From NCBI GenBank assembly GCA_963741355.1, contig CAVUIG010000012.1:23349-87348 (forward strand): DNA of 64,000 bases. Reading direction: 5' to 3'. Position numbers and translations under genes: made by a program. The DNA is from CAIWHR01 sp963741355. GTDB taxonomy: Bacteria > Pseudomonadota > Gammaproteobacteria > Burkholderiales > Casimicrobiaceae. Below the pieces are notes generated by a model that was not told the origin of the DNA, searched no databases, and was given only the letters and a program-made list of their open reading frames with translations. Below are positions 17,630 through 27,229 of this stretch, piece by piece; within the stretch, counting starts at the first letter, position 1, and each line of letters starts with the position of its first letter.

Positions 17630-18601
17630 ATGCACGCCTCTACAACGCCAAGCAAAGCCGCGCCGACCAGCGGGCGCGGTGAGCGCATCATCTTCGTCGG
17701 CGGGCCCCCGCGTTCGGGAACCACGCTCGTGCAGAACATGTTGGATAGTCACCCCGATATCTGCGGCGGGCCCGAGTTCGACAACATTCCCAACATCATC
17801 GGCGTGCGCAACATGATGCTCGATTCCCTCAATAGAGGGCGCACGGACGTCTTCATGAACAAGGAATATCTCGACAGCCGCGTCGTCGAGTTTATCGAGA
17901 GCTTTCTGCTGCCATATGCCGACCGCAGGCAGCGAAGGCTGGTCAGCGAGAAAACGCCGTTCAACGTGCTGGTTTTCCCCGAACTCCTAGAATTGTTCCC
18001 CGCCGGAAGAATGATCCTGTGCGTCAGGGACCCGCGCGCCATCGTCGCTTCGATGCTCAAGGTGGGCGAGCGCGCGGCGTCGAAGAATCAGAGAATGCAC
18101 ACGTTCACGTTTGACCTCGATGCGGCGATTGGCGCCGTGCGCGATTTTCTCGACAAGGGATTTGGCGTCGTTCCGAACGCACGGGTGTTCGTCGCCCAAT
18201 ACGAGGAGCTGGTAAGTAGACCGGAGCAATCCGCGCGCGCGTTGTCCGCGTTTCTGGGCGTACCCTTCGACGAGGCCATGTTGCATCCCGAGGCGGTCAA
18301 CCACGAGGGCGACAGGACCGTGGATGACGTGTGGTATGGCAAGAACGATTACTACAAGGCGATCACGGCGGGCGACGCCGAGAAATGGCAAGATCAGCTT
18401 CGCGCCGAAGACATCTGGAAAATCAACGCCGCGTTTGCGCAGCACGCGCGACTTGCGCAACTGGGGTACCGTTTCGCCAATCCCGACGCAGCGCCGCGCC
18501 CGGAGGCTCCGACAGAGCGACGCGCACAGCCCGGTCGAGACAAGCGAGGCGGACCGTCGACCTGGCCGGTAATCCGATACCTATGGAACTTCCGGCGCTA
18601 G
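17630..18601 (+). CDS. Sulfotransferase family protein
   Basis: A 323-residue protein with the PAPS 5'-phosphosulfate loop GGPPRSGTTLVQNMLDSHP near residues 24-42 and the 3'-phosphate motif RMILCVRDPRAIVASML near 125-141. It would transfer sulfate from PAPS to a hydroxyl or amine on a glycan or other acceptor. It opens the lower-GC glycan island and faces the same way as the genes that follow, so a sulfated surface sugar is plausible. The acceptor is unknown. Confidence 0.82.
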   Translation: MHASTTPSKAAPTSGRGERIIFVGGPPRSGTTLVQNMLDSHPDICGGPEFDNIPNIIGVRNMMLDSLNRGRTDVFMNKEYLDSRVVEFIESFLLPYADRRQRRLVSEKTPFNVLVFPELLELFPAGRMILCVRDPRAIVASMLKVGERAASKNQRMHTFTFDLDAAIGAVRDFLDKGFGVVPNARVFVAQYEELVSRPEQSARALSAFLGVPFDEAMLHPEAVNHEGDRTVDDVWYGKNDYYKAITAGDAEKWQDQLRAEDIWKINAAFAQHARLAQLGYRFANPDAAPRPEAPTERRAQPGRDKRGGPSTWPVIRYLWNFRR

Positions 18602-18734
18602 TCACGCCGCAGTTGACGGGGAAAAGCCGACGCCTCGTGCTCAGCCCTCCTCACCTTGCCTCCGGCGGCTCGATTCACGTCGGCGCCGGCGAGGGAATGC
18701 GGGGCGAACCGTTCCACCCTGCGAGACCGCGGGC

Positions 18735-19680
18735 ATGATTTCTGCGGTTCCGTATACGCCGGAACGCAAGACCGACTGGGACGCATTCGTGCGACGAGCC
18801 AAGAACGGCCTGTTTCTTTTCTTCCGCGATTACATGGACTATCACGCGGATCGATTCATGGATGGTTCGCTGATGTTCTACGAAGGGGATCAGCTTCTCG
18901 CCCTCTTGCCGGCGAGTCTTCATGATGGCGTTCTATCCAGCCACGGGGGACTCACGTTCGGCGGCGTGGTCTGCGACGATGCCATGACGGTTTCGGGGCA
19001 TGCTCGAGGTGTTTGCGCAGATCGCAGGTCACGCGCGCCAGCACGGCGTAAGTTCCATGATCTACAAGGCGATCCCCTATCCCTTCTGCCGCCTGCCGGC
19101 GCAGGAGGATCTGTACGCCCTGTTTCGAATGGGCGCGAGGCTGGTGCGCCGGGACGCGTCCTCCGTCATCACCATGGGAGCCCGCCTCGACTTCGCGAAC
19201 AGAAGAAGGCGTGGTGCGAACAAGGCCGCCAAAGCGGGACTGAGCGTATCGGAACGCGGCGGACTCGAATCCTTCATGCCCATCCTGGCGCATGCTTTGG
19301 CGCGCCACGGGGTCAAGCCTGTGCACACGCTGGACGAAATGGAATTGCTTCAGCGTCGCTTTCCGGAGAATATACGTTTGTTCTCCGCGATGGATGGCAA
19401 CGCCGATACGCTGGGTGGCGTTATCGTATATGAATACGGCAGGGTGGCGCACGCGCAGTACCTCGCGAACAGCGATGCCGGAAGAAAGGTCGGCGCGCTC
19501 GATCTGATCGTCGACTATCTGGTGAATCAGTACTACCCCTCCAAGGTCGATTACTTCAGTCTCGGGATCTCGACGGAGCAGAGTGGCAGGCATCTCAATA
19601 CCGGCCTGTGCACACAGAAGGAGGAGTTCGGGGGAAGGGGAGTCGCCCACGACTTCTACGCACTGGATCTCACAAATTGA
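18735..19680 (+). CDS. FemAB/GNAT-like acyltransferase (one frameshift)
   Basis: About 315 residues after correction of a one-base insertion near 18998 (GGGG before CATG). The N-terminal piece MISAVPYTPERKTDWDAF...ALLPAS continues in another frame as MLEVFAQIAGHARQHGVSSMIYKAIPY...DFYALDL. The central GGVIVYEYGRVAHAQYLA and the end resemble GNAT/FemAB acyltransferases found in polysaccharide clusters. Next to fdtA- and fdtB-like genes, it is a candidate N-acyltransferase for a 3-amino sugar, but this is inference from context. Confidence 0.7.
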
Positions 19681-19689
19681 ACGCTCGGC

Positions 19690-20436
19690 ATGCGTGACCT
19701 GGACAAATATCAATCGGATTACCTAAACCTTCCGTTCGAACCCGAACAGGTTCGATACAGAAAGCGAACGACGGTGGAAAGCCTGCGCCGGCATCATGCA
19801 AAGCGCATCCTCGAGGTCGGATGCGGACTGGATCCGATATTCATGCATTTCACCGAATTCGAAACGCTGGACATCATCGAGCCGTCCAAGGCTTTCTTCG
19901 TCGCCGCGGATCGGTTAGCCAAGGGGCTTGGCAACGTGCGGCTGCACGCGGGAACGCTGGAGGCCGAAGCCCCGCGTCTGATCGATCGCGATTTCGATTT
20001 CATCCTGGTGAGCAGCCTGCTGCACGAGGTCGAGAATCCGCGCGAGTTGCTCGCGCTGGCACGCTCCCTTTGCGCGGAGCGCACGGTAGTCCATATCATT
20101 GTTCCCAATGCCCGGTCGCTGCATCGCCTGCTGGCTGTCGAAATGGGGTTGATCGACAGCGTCTTCGCGCGGTCGACCACCCAGCAGACCATGCAACAGC
20201 ACGGCACCTACGATCTGGAAAGCTTGACTGGCCTTGTCAAGGGCTGCGGCTTCTCGGTGATCGAATCGGGAACGTTCTTCGTCAAACCGTTCACGCATGC
20301 GCAGATGGCTGAGCTGTCCGAGCGCGGTTTCCTGACCCGGCAAATGCTGGATGGGTTGTACGGGCTCACGAGGCATCTGCCGGAATTCGGATCGGAAATC
20401 TTCGTAAACGCGGCGGCCGATCGCCGCGATCGTTGA
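19690..20436 (+). CDS. Class I SAM-dependent methyltransferase
   Basis: A 248-residue protein with motif I ILEVGCGLDP (about residue 38), an acidic end of strand 2 (LDIIEPS) and FDFILVSSLLHEVENPRELL typical of motif IV onward in small-molecule or sugar methyltransferases. It begins 9 bp after the acyltransferase gene. Likely substrate is a nucleotide sugar or glycan, inferred from neighbours. Confidence 0.75.
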   Translation: MRDLDKYQSDYLNLPFEPEQVRYRKRTTVESLRRHHAKRILEVGCGLDPIFMHFTEFETLDIIEPSKAFFVAADRLAKGLGNVRLHAGTLEAEAPRLIDRDFDFILVSSLLHEVENPRELLALARSLCAERTVVHIIVPNARSLHRLLAVEMGLIDSVFARSTTQQTMQQHGTYDLESLTGLVKGCGFSVIESGTFFVKPFTHAQMAELSERGFLTRQMLDGLYGLTRHLPEFGSEIFVNAAADRRDR

Positions 20437-20467
20437 CTCCGCCCCAATCAGACCCTGGCCGATCATC

Positions 20468-20887
20468 ATGCCCAGAACTAGTATCAACGATTGCAACGTC
20501 ATCCTGCTTCCGAAGATCAACGATCCGCGAGGCAACCTGACCTTCATCGAGGGAAATCGGCATGTTCCATTTTCCATCCAGCGCGTCTATTACCTCTACG
20601 ACGTCCCTGGCGGCGCTGAACGCGGCGGCCATGCGCACAAGAATTTGCACCAGCTGATCATTGCGATGTCGGGCAGCTTTGACGTCGTGCTGGATGACGG
20701 CGCCGAAAAGAAGCGCTTTCACCTCAACCGTTCCTACTCGGGACTCTATGTGTGCCCCATGATCTGGCGCGAAATCGACAATTTCTCGTCGGGGTCCGTT
20801 TGCATGGTCCTGGCCTCGAATCGCTACGAGGAGGATGACTACTATCGCGATTACGAGCAGTACCTGATCACTCGTTCGAACAGCTGA
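20468..20887 (+). CDS. FdtA/WxcM-type sugar 3,4-ketoisomerase (cupin)
   Basis: A 139-residue single-domain cupin. Family signatures are NDPRGNLTFIEGNRHVPF, RVYYLYDVPGGAERGGHAHKNLHQLIIAMSGSFDVVLDDG with the catalytic His pair in GGHAHK, and a C-terminal SNRYEEDDYYRDYEQY. Relatives convert dTDP-4-keto-6-deoxyglucose to the 3-keto isomer on the way to Fuc3N- or Qui3N-type sugars. The next gene is the matching aminotransferase class, which strongly supports the pathway. The exact epimer product (FdtA or QdtA) is not decided by sequence alone. Confidence 0.88.
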   Translation: MPRTSINDCNVILLPKINDPRGNLTFIEGNRHVPFSIQRVYYLYDVPGGAERGGHAHKNLHQLIIAMSGSFDVVLDDGAEKKRFHLNRSYSGLYVCPMIWREIDNFSSGSVCMVLASNRYEEDDYYRDYEQYLITRSNS

Positions 20888-20898
20888 CCGAATAGCGC

Positions 20899-22092
20899 AT
20901 GTCGGAGCCGGACTCGATCGTCGGAACTCGCACGACTTCACTTCGGCACATGCACGTACCTTTCATCGATCTCGCGCGGATCAACGCCCGGTTCCAGGCG
21001 GAGCTCGCCGACGCCTTCGCGCGCGTGTCGCAGTCGGGACGCTATCTCTTTGGCCGTGAGACCGAGGCCTTCGAGCGCGAATTCGCCGCCTGGAATGGCT
21101 CCTCCCACTGCGTGGCGGTTGCGAACGGCCTCGATGCGCTGCGACTCACGCTTCGCGCGTGGATCTCCCTTGGGCGAATCGCGCCCGGTGACGAGGTCGT
21201 CGTGCCCGCAAACTCGTTCATCGCTTCCGCACTCGCGGTTACCGAGTCGGGACTGCGCCTTCGCCTTGCGGATGTGAGTCCAGACACATTCAATTTGACC
21301 GTCGAATCCCTAACCCCTGCACTGACGGAACGCACGCGCGCCGTGATGCCCGTGCACCTGTACGGGCAATTGGCCGACATCGAGAGAATCCGGGCCGTTT
21401 GCCACGCCAGGGGCCTTCTTCTCCTCGAGGACGCGGCGCAGGCGCACGGGGCGCGCGCTGTCTCCGTGAATGCCGGAGGCTTCGGCCACGCGGGCGGCTT
21501 CAGTTTCTATCCGGTCAAGAATCTTGGCGCGCTCAGCGACGCAGGCTGCATCGTCACCGAGGATCCAGAGTTGGCGGAGCGAGTACGAGTGCTGGGCAAC
21601 TATGGCGCATCGAGAAAGTACGAACATGATTTCTGCGGCTCGAACAGCCGCATCGACGAATTGCAGGCGGCGATCCTGAGCATAAAGCTGAAGGTCCTGC
21701 ACCATGACAATGCGAGACGGCAGAAGATTGCGCGACGTTATCACGAAGGATTGAGACATCCTCTTGTGCGTGTTCCCGCCGAGCCATCCAATCCGGAGTC
21801 TCACGTCTGGCATTTGTTCGTGGCCACCACACCCCACCGTGCGAGCCTGGCGCGGCATCTCGAGGCAGCACACGTCGAGACCATGATCCACTATCCCCGT
21901 GTGATTCATCAGCAGGTCGCCTATCTGGGGCAGATGGATTCCGTCGATGCGCCCGTCGCCGAGCGATTGCAGCACGAGGTCCTCTCGCTGCCGATCAGCC
22001 AGGTGATGGACGATTCTCAGGTCGACTATGTGATCGAGGCCGTCAACAGATGGCCAGGTCCGCAGCGTGGAGATGCCCAGAATGTCCGATGA
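20899..22092 (+). CDS. DegT/DnrJ/EryC1/StrS PLP aminotransferase (FdtB-like)
   Basis: A 397-residue PLP enzyme. It has VANGLDALRLTLRA, VVPANSFIASALAV, the cofactor region LLEDAAQAHGA, and the PLP lysine in FSFYPVKNLGALSDAGCIVT. It should aminate the 3-keto sugar made by the upstream cupin to give a 3-amino-3,6-dideoxyhexose nucleotide. Start is the ATG at 20899; an internal ATG at 20950 (MHVPFIDLARINARF) also fits the family and may be the true start. The stop overlaps the next gene by a few codons. Confidence 0.88.
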   Translation: MSEPDSIVGTRTTSLRHMHVPFIDLARINARFQAELADAFARVSQSGRYLFGRETEAFEREFAAWNGSSHCVAVANGLDALRLTLRAWISLGRIAPGDEVVVPANSFIASALAVTESGLRLRLADVSPDTFNLTVESLTPALTERTRAVMPVHLYGQLADIERIRAVCHARGLLLLEDAAQAHGARAVSVNAGGFGHAGGFSFYPVKNLGALSDAGCIVTEDPELAERVRVLGNYGASRKYEHDFCGSNSRIDELQAAILSIKLKVLHHDNARRQKIARRYHEGLRHPLVRVPAEPSNPESHVWHLFVATTPHRASLARHLEAAHVETMIHYPRVIHQQVAYLGQMDSVDAPVAERLQHEVLSLPISQVMDDSQVDYVIEAVNRWPGPQRGDAQNVR

Positions 22093-23394
22093 GCTCGTGA
22101 CGGACCAGGTCGTTCTCGTGCTTTCTGGTGTCGGCAGGAACGACGCCGTCCGTGGCCAGATGGCGGAATATGGGAATGCACTTGCATTGCTCGGCCTGTC
22201 CGTCGTCCACATAACTCAGGATCCGGCCGAACTGCAGTATGCCGGCGAGTTGGTTTGCTCGGGGCGAGTCCGGTTCGCGATCACCTGGCTCGGCATGGGG
22301 CAGGACTCTTCGGTCAATGTGGGTCCCCACCAGCAAACGACGAATGTCTGGGAGGCGTTCGGCGTGCCGTTGATCAAGTTCCACGGCGACTCCCCGGCCT
22401 ATTTCGTGGACTTCCATCTCGACGTGCCGCGCAACGCCGTCAATCTCTACGGCGCCCCCGAGTTCATGCATTTTAGGCAGCGGTGGCTTCCTGAGGCACG
22501 GACGCTTGCGGCATTGAATCCCGGCATGCCGATATCGCCGCTCGACCGCAAGGAGGTCGACGCTTCGGTGCGCCGCCGCGGCAAATTGGTCTTCCTCAAG
22601 AACGGCAACTCGCCGGCTGAACTGCAACAATTCTGGCGGCAACGATTGCCGGAATTGATCGCGCGATTGGTCGCCGACATGGCCGCCGAGATCACGCCGA
22701 TCGGCCTCAAGCCGGGACTGCTTCACATCGGAGACTTCGTCGCCGACTACCTGGACGCGAGTGGCATCGACTCCCATTCGGCGCGAAGCCTCGTGCCCTT
22801 CTTCTCGGCGCAGATGGATGATTACCTACGGCGTATCAAGAGCCGGATGATCGCGGAATCCGTTCTCGATCTTCCGGTTATCGTGCAAGGAACCTTCTGG
22901 CACCACCTCGACTTCACCGGCCGGCGGGCGCAGTTGATCGAGGGACAGGACTACGAGACGTCTCGACGGTGTATTCCGACCAGCTCGGTATCATCGACAT
23001 GGCACCCAACGTGGATACGGCCCCGCACGAACGCGTTCAGCGCGCCGCCGGCTCATTCGCCACGGTCTTCACCAACCGGCAAGGCTGGGTCGATACCAAG
23101 TTCCCGGGCTTCGAGGATCTCACGTTCGAATTCAATCCGGACTCCATCAAGTCGCGATTAAGCGACGCGATTGCTCGACCGGACAGGTACCTCGAATTAG
23201 GAGTCGCATTCGGTGAACGATTTCGCGAGGTATACACGCAGGAAGCGCTCGCACGGCGGGTGGTCGAGATGGCGGACCTGGCGGCTCTCCAATGGAGTCC
23301 GCAGAAGCCCTTTATCCAGCCATTCTTCGTGTGGAGCAAAGCGCTGACGGGCTCGACGATCACGCCCGCTCGGCCGATGCCCGATTCACCATAG
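22067..23394 (+). CDS. Putative glycosyltransferase (CgeB/GT1-like), one frameshift
   Basis: About 440 residues after a one-base correction near 22966. The first part (LVLSGVGRNDAVRGQMAEYGNAL...LIKFHGDSPAYFVDFH) and the last part (GFEDLTFEFNPDSIKSRLSDAIARPDRYLELG...FREVYTQEALARRVVEMADL) fit a GT-B fold with a CgeB-like C-terminus, where a spore- or O-antigen-type glycosyltransferase clears nucleotide sugar. The start could also be 22085 (MSDELV). Assignment is by general fold features and setting, not by a strict motif. Confidence 0.6.
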
Positions 23395-23618
23395 CGGATC
23401 GGATAAATTCCAAGTCGGTCGGAATGCGCTGCGCTCGAGCAATGGTGATGCCGGCGATGGCTTGACGCGTGCATTCGCACGGCTTCGCTGGACATCCACG
23501 TCGTTTCTCGCCGCGATGCCTGTGCTAACATCTTCGGCAACGACAACTGGCACACCGCAATCGATGTTGCTTCAGAAGCCAGTTGTCAAAACAGTCCGAT
23601 TTCCGGTGAGGAACGCCG

Positions 23619-24182
23619 ATGAAGCTGAACATGGGTTGCGGGCACAACAAGAGGGAGGGCTATGTCAACGTCGACATGTCTCCGGTCTGCAACCCGGATG
23701 TCGTGTGGGATCTCGAGACTCTGCCCTGGCCATGGCAAGACAATTCGGTCGATGGAGTTCTGTTTAATCACTCGCTCGAGCACCTGGGGCAAATTGCAAG
23801 GGTGTTCCTCGGGATGATGAAGGAGTTGTACCGCATTTGCCGAGATGGAGCGGAAATCGAGATCAACGTGCCGCATCCGCGCCATGACAACTTCATCTCG
23901 GATCCAACGCACGTGCGAATCATCACGCCGGGTACGCTGAGCCTGTTCGACCGCGCGGAAAACGACGCATGGAAGAAGATGGGAGCGGCGAACACTCCGC
24001 TGGCGCACTATCTCGATGTCGACTTCAGGATTGTCCGGTGGACGGCCGTCCTGGCCGAACCGTATGCGACCCAGTTCGCGAACGGAGAGTTGAGCGACGC
24101 GACGATTCAGAGCATCGGTCGCGAGCTGAACAACATCTTCGTGGAGTACCGAATCGTCATCGTTCCCCGCAAGGCGGTATAG
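23619..24182 (+). CDS. Small SAM-dependent methyltransferase
   Basis: A 187-residue protein opening MKLNMGCGHNKREGYVNVD, a shortened motif I typical of small type 11 methyltransferases from polysaccharide clusters. It continues with the DGVLFNHSLEHL motif and NVPHPRHDNFISDPTHVRIITP. It ends the plus-strand glycan group. A 224-bp gap with no gene separates it from the glycosyltransferase. Substrate unknown. Confidence 0.78.
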   Translation: MKLNMGCGHNKREGYVNVDMSPVCNPDVVWDLETLPWPWQDNSVDGVLFNHSLEHLGQIARVFLGMMKELYRICRDGAEIEINVPHPRHDNFISDPTHVRIITPGTLSLFDRAENDAWKKMGAANTPLAHYLDVDFRIVRWTAVLAEPYATQFANGELSDATIQSIGRELNNIFVEYRIVIVPRKAV

Positions 24183-24275
24183 AATCGTCCGATGCTCTGG
24201 CCGCCACTCGGCTTGCGCGGAACAGGCGCCCCCCTTTGGTAGGCGCAACTCGCACGGTGCTGCCGACGAAGCGCC

Positions 24276-24592
24276 TTACAACTTCTTGGCGGCCAATCGC
24301 GTGATGAGCTCCTTCGTCGCGCGCTCGACGAATTCCGGGCTGTAGCCAAGCTCGGCCAGCTTCCATCGGAAGACGTTGCCGAGCTTCGCCTTCCGGTAGA
24401 CCCCCAGCTTGTGCTCCGCATGGAAGCGGACAGCTTCGCGCTGAGGCCTTCCAGGATGACCTTTAGCTGGTGCTTGGCCCCCGCGTCGGTTCGCGCCTCC
24501 GACGCCGGCGGGTATCGGCGATTCATGTCCAGCGCCAGCTGTGTCGCGAATTCGCTGAGCTCGCGGGTATCGAATATTTTCAACAGCCCCAT
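24276..24592 (-). CDS. Small helical protein of unknown function (one frameshift)
   Basis: About 105 residues. The start is MGLLKIFDTRELSEFATQL. Near 24440 one base appears missing; the adjacent frame continues VRFHAEHKLGVYRKAKLGNVFRWKLAELGYSPEF...LITRLAAKKL to a TAA at 24276. The predicted protein is amphipathic helical and basic at the C-terminus. It lies just downstream of the four TPR-glycosyltransferase genes on the same strand, about 70 bp from the last one, and could be the end of that transcript. No family recognised. Confidence 0.55.
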
Positions 24593-24664
24593 GATCGTGC
24601 CTGTCGACTTTCGAGGATTGTTATTGGACCGTTCAAGTATATTCACTTTCCGGCGCGTTCACCA

Positions 24665-27046
24665 TCACGCATCGCGCAAGCCGGACGGCATCGCGCTGGC
24701 ATCCATTTCCTCGGGGACGGCGGCGAGGGCGAGCGCGGATTGTCCGGCGTAGAGATCATCATCGCGTCGATTGAAGTTCGCCGGATCGTACAGCGGCGTG
24801 TCGATCCGCCAGCAGCGATAGCCATAACCCTTCACCTGTTCCGCCAGCGCCATCAGTTCCGCCTCCGCCGTCACCCCCAGCAGCAGCACCGGCCGCAGCC
24901 GCCACAGCGTCTCTTCCCCTCCCGCCACAATCGCCTGCGCCTCCACCGGCGCATTCACCTTCAGCCAATCGAGCCGCGTCAACTGCAGCTCGTCCAGCGT
25001 CTCCGTCCCTTCCCTACCATCCGGCCCCCCCAGCATCCGCCGCATCAGCGTCACGTTCCCGATCCGGTTCGCCCAAGATTCTGCGACAGCACCCGCTTCA
25101 CCACCGGCCGCTCCTCGTACAGGAACAAGTGCCCTTCCGGCCCCAGCGCCTCCCCCAGCGCTACGCGTGCGCCCCCACCCCGGCCCCCACCTCCATCCCC
25201 ACCCCACCGGCACGCACCCAGCGCAGCATCAGCTCGAGTTGCCCCTGCAGCCACTCCCCGTACCACTCCAGCGACGAACCCATCGGCTCGTCATCCGGAA
25301 AATACTGCACGATCCCCACCCGCGCTTCCGTCACCGCCGACAGCCCCGCAATCCGCCGCGGCGCGAGTCCCACCCGCGGTGGTTGAGCACCGCCTCCTCT
25401 CGCTGCGGCAACTCCGGCGCCTTCCCTCCTCCGGCCACCCACTCCCGCAGCGCCTCCTTCACCCGCCCGATCACCTCGTCCCAGTCCCCGCGCCGCTTCT
25501 GCCGGAACAGCCGTGCCGTCGGATACCACGGCGAATCCTCCCGACCCGTCAGCCAGCGGAAATCGCTCACCATCGGCAACAACACCCACATCGGCTTTCC
25601 GAGAGCTCCCGCCAGATGCGCGACTGAAGTGTCGACCGAAATCACGAGGTCGAGCTGCGAGACTACCGCCGCGGTGTCGCCGAGGTCGCGCAGTTCTGCC
25701 GCGAGATTCGTGAGCGGCTTGCCCGCAGCCATCGTTTCCGCTTCCGTCTCCCGCGCGCCCTTCTGCAATGCGAAGAACTGCACGCCCTCCACGTCGAGCA
25801 GCGGCAGCAGCTGCACCAGCGACATCGAGCGACGGCGCTCGTTCGAATGCTCGGGATTGCCCGCCCACACCAGCCCGACGCGAAGCCCGCCGGACCCTTT
25901 CAATCGCGGCCGCCATTCATCCTCGCGGACCGGGTCGACGCCGAGATACGGGATTCGACCCGGAATGGTCTGCAGGCCGGACCCGAAGACCTGCGGAAGC
26001 GACAATGAGATTGATCCAGTAGTCGAACTTCGGGATCGGCTCGTATTCGCTCACAATCGCGTCGACCCCCTCAAAGCGGTGATCGATGCCGCGCAACGCA
26101 CTCCATGATTGCAGGATCACCGTCGCGCCTAGCGACTTCAAAACGGGCGCGTAACGAATGAACTGGAATGTGTCCCCGTAGCCCCCTTCCAGTCGGACGA
26201 GAATCACACGGCCGCACGGATCCTGGCCACGCCATTCGGGAACGCGAAGCCTTGCTCTTGTCGAGGCCAGCGGGTCCACCAGCCACCGGAAAGCGAATTG
26301 CTGCCAACCTTCCGAAAGGTCGCCGCTGCGCAATGTAATGAGGCCCAGCAGGAGGTGGCCCATGGGATCGGGCTTGCGGGGAAGTTCGCGTTCGAGCGTG
26401 GCCTTTGCCTCCGACGCGCGACCTGCCTCGGTCAAGTAGAGGGCATATTGCGCAAGGGCCTCGACCCCGCCTGCGCCGGCCGCGGAGGAATCCGAGCGCG
26501 ACTGTGCGCCGAGGGCCTCCGCATCCCTGCCCTGCGTCCACAGCGCAACGCCGAGATTGAGCCAGCATCTCGCGTTGTCCGGCTCGCGCTCCAGGCATTG
26601 ACGAAATATTGCTTCCGCCCGGGCCGGATCACCCTGCGCGAGACGGCAGATTCCGCTGTTCATGAGGCAATAGATGTCGTCGGCTCCAAGATTCAGCGCA
26701 GCCATGTAGCATGCCTCGGCTTCCTCGAGTTGCTTCGCAGACTGCAGCACTCTGCCGAGCTCGAACAACGCCCGCCAGGCCATTGGTGTCCGCGCGACGA
26801 TCTCTCTCAGGATCGTCGCGGCCTCGGCATTGCGACCGGCGGCGAAGCATGCAAGGGCGGCGTCCAGTTCGGCCACATCCCCAGCGCCGGAGCGCGATCG
26901 AATTTGCAGCAGCGTGTCGCTCGCTTCGCGGAACCGGCCCCAATCCATGAGCGCCCTGCCGCGGCGCGGAGCGCCACCGGATCGGTCGGGTTGGCGTGTA
27001 ACGCAATATTCGCGTCGCGAAGCCGCACTGAAATATCCGATGTCAT
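24665..27046 (-). CDS. TPR / GT9-like glycosyltransferase / FkbM methyltransferase fusion, copy A (frameshifted)
   Basis: About 790 residues once roughly five single-base indels are bridged (near 26950, 26000, 25385, 25165 and 25075). Domain order: TPR units from MTSDISVRLRDANIALHANP to about residue 240 (WRALFELGRVLQSAKQLEEA, CWLNLGVALWTQGRDAEAL). A GT9/heptosyltransferase-like domain follows (GRVILVRLEGGYGDTFQFIRYA; VGLVWAGNPEHS; LDLVISVDTSVAHLAGALGK). Last is an FkbM-type SAM methyltransferase (GMEVGAGVGAHAIALGEALG; CWRIDTPLYDPANFNRRDDD). Sibling copies B and C stay in frame at several of these indels, so they look like homopolymer errors. Last of four tandem paralogues downstream of pilin genes; it may glycosylate and methylate a surface acceptor. 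Confidence 0.75.
24707..25560 (-). repeat. Near-identical paralogue block, copy A
   Basis: An approximately 850-bp segment coding for the C-terminal FkbM domain and the end of the GT9-like domain. By eye it is almost identical to 27272-28122 and 29853-30704. Differences are a few substitutions plus one-base length changes in C or A runs. Confidence 0.85.
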
Positions 27047-27229
27047 GACACCGGGACAGCGTCCAAGGCAGTGAGCCCGAAGTGGGTTGACCTCGCATCG
27101 CAGCAGGATCGCGACATGGTCGGGGTCAGTGTTTCGACACTGCCATCACCACGTCGCGTCGTGGACGCTGCCTGCCAGGTCGCGCGATCGGGATTCTGGA
27201 GCGGGGACCGCCAGTTCGGCTCGGATCGG

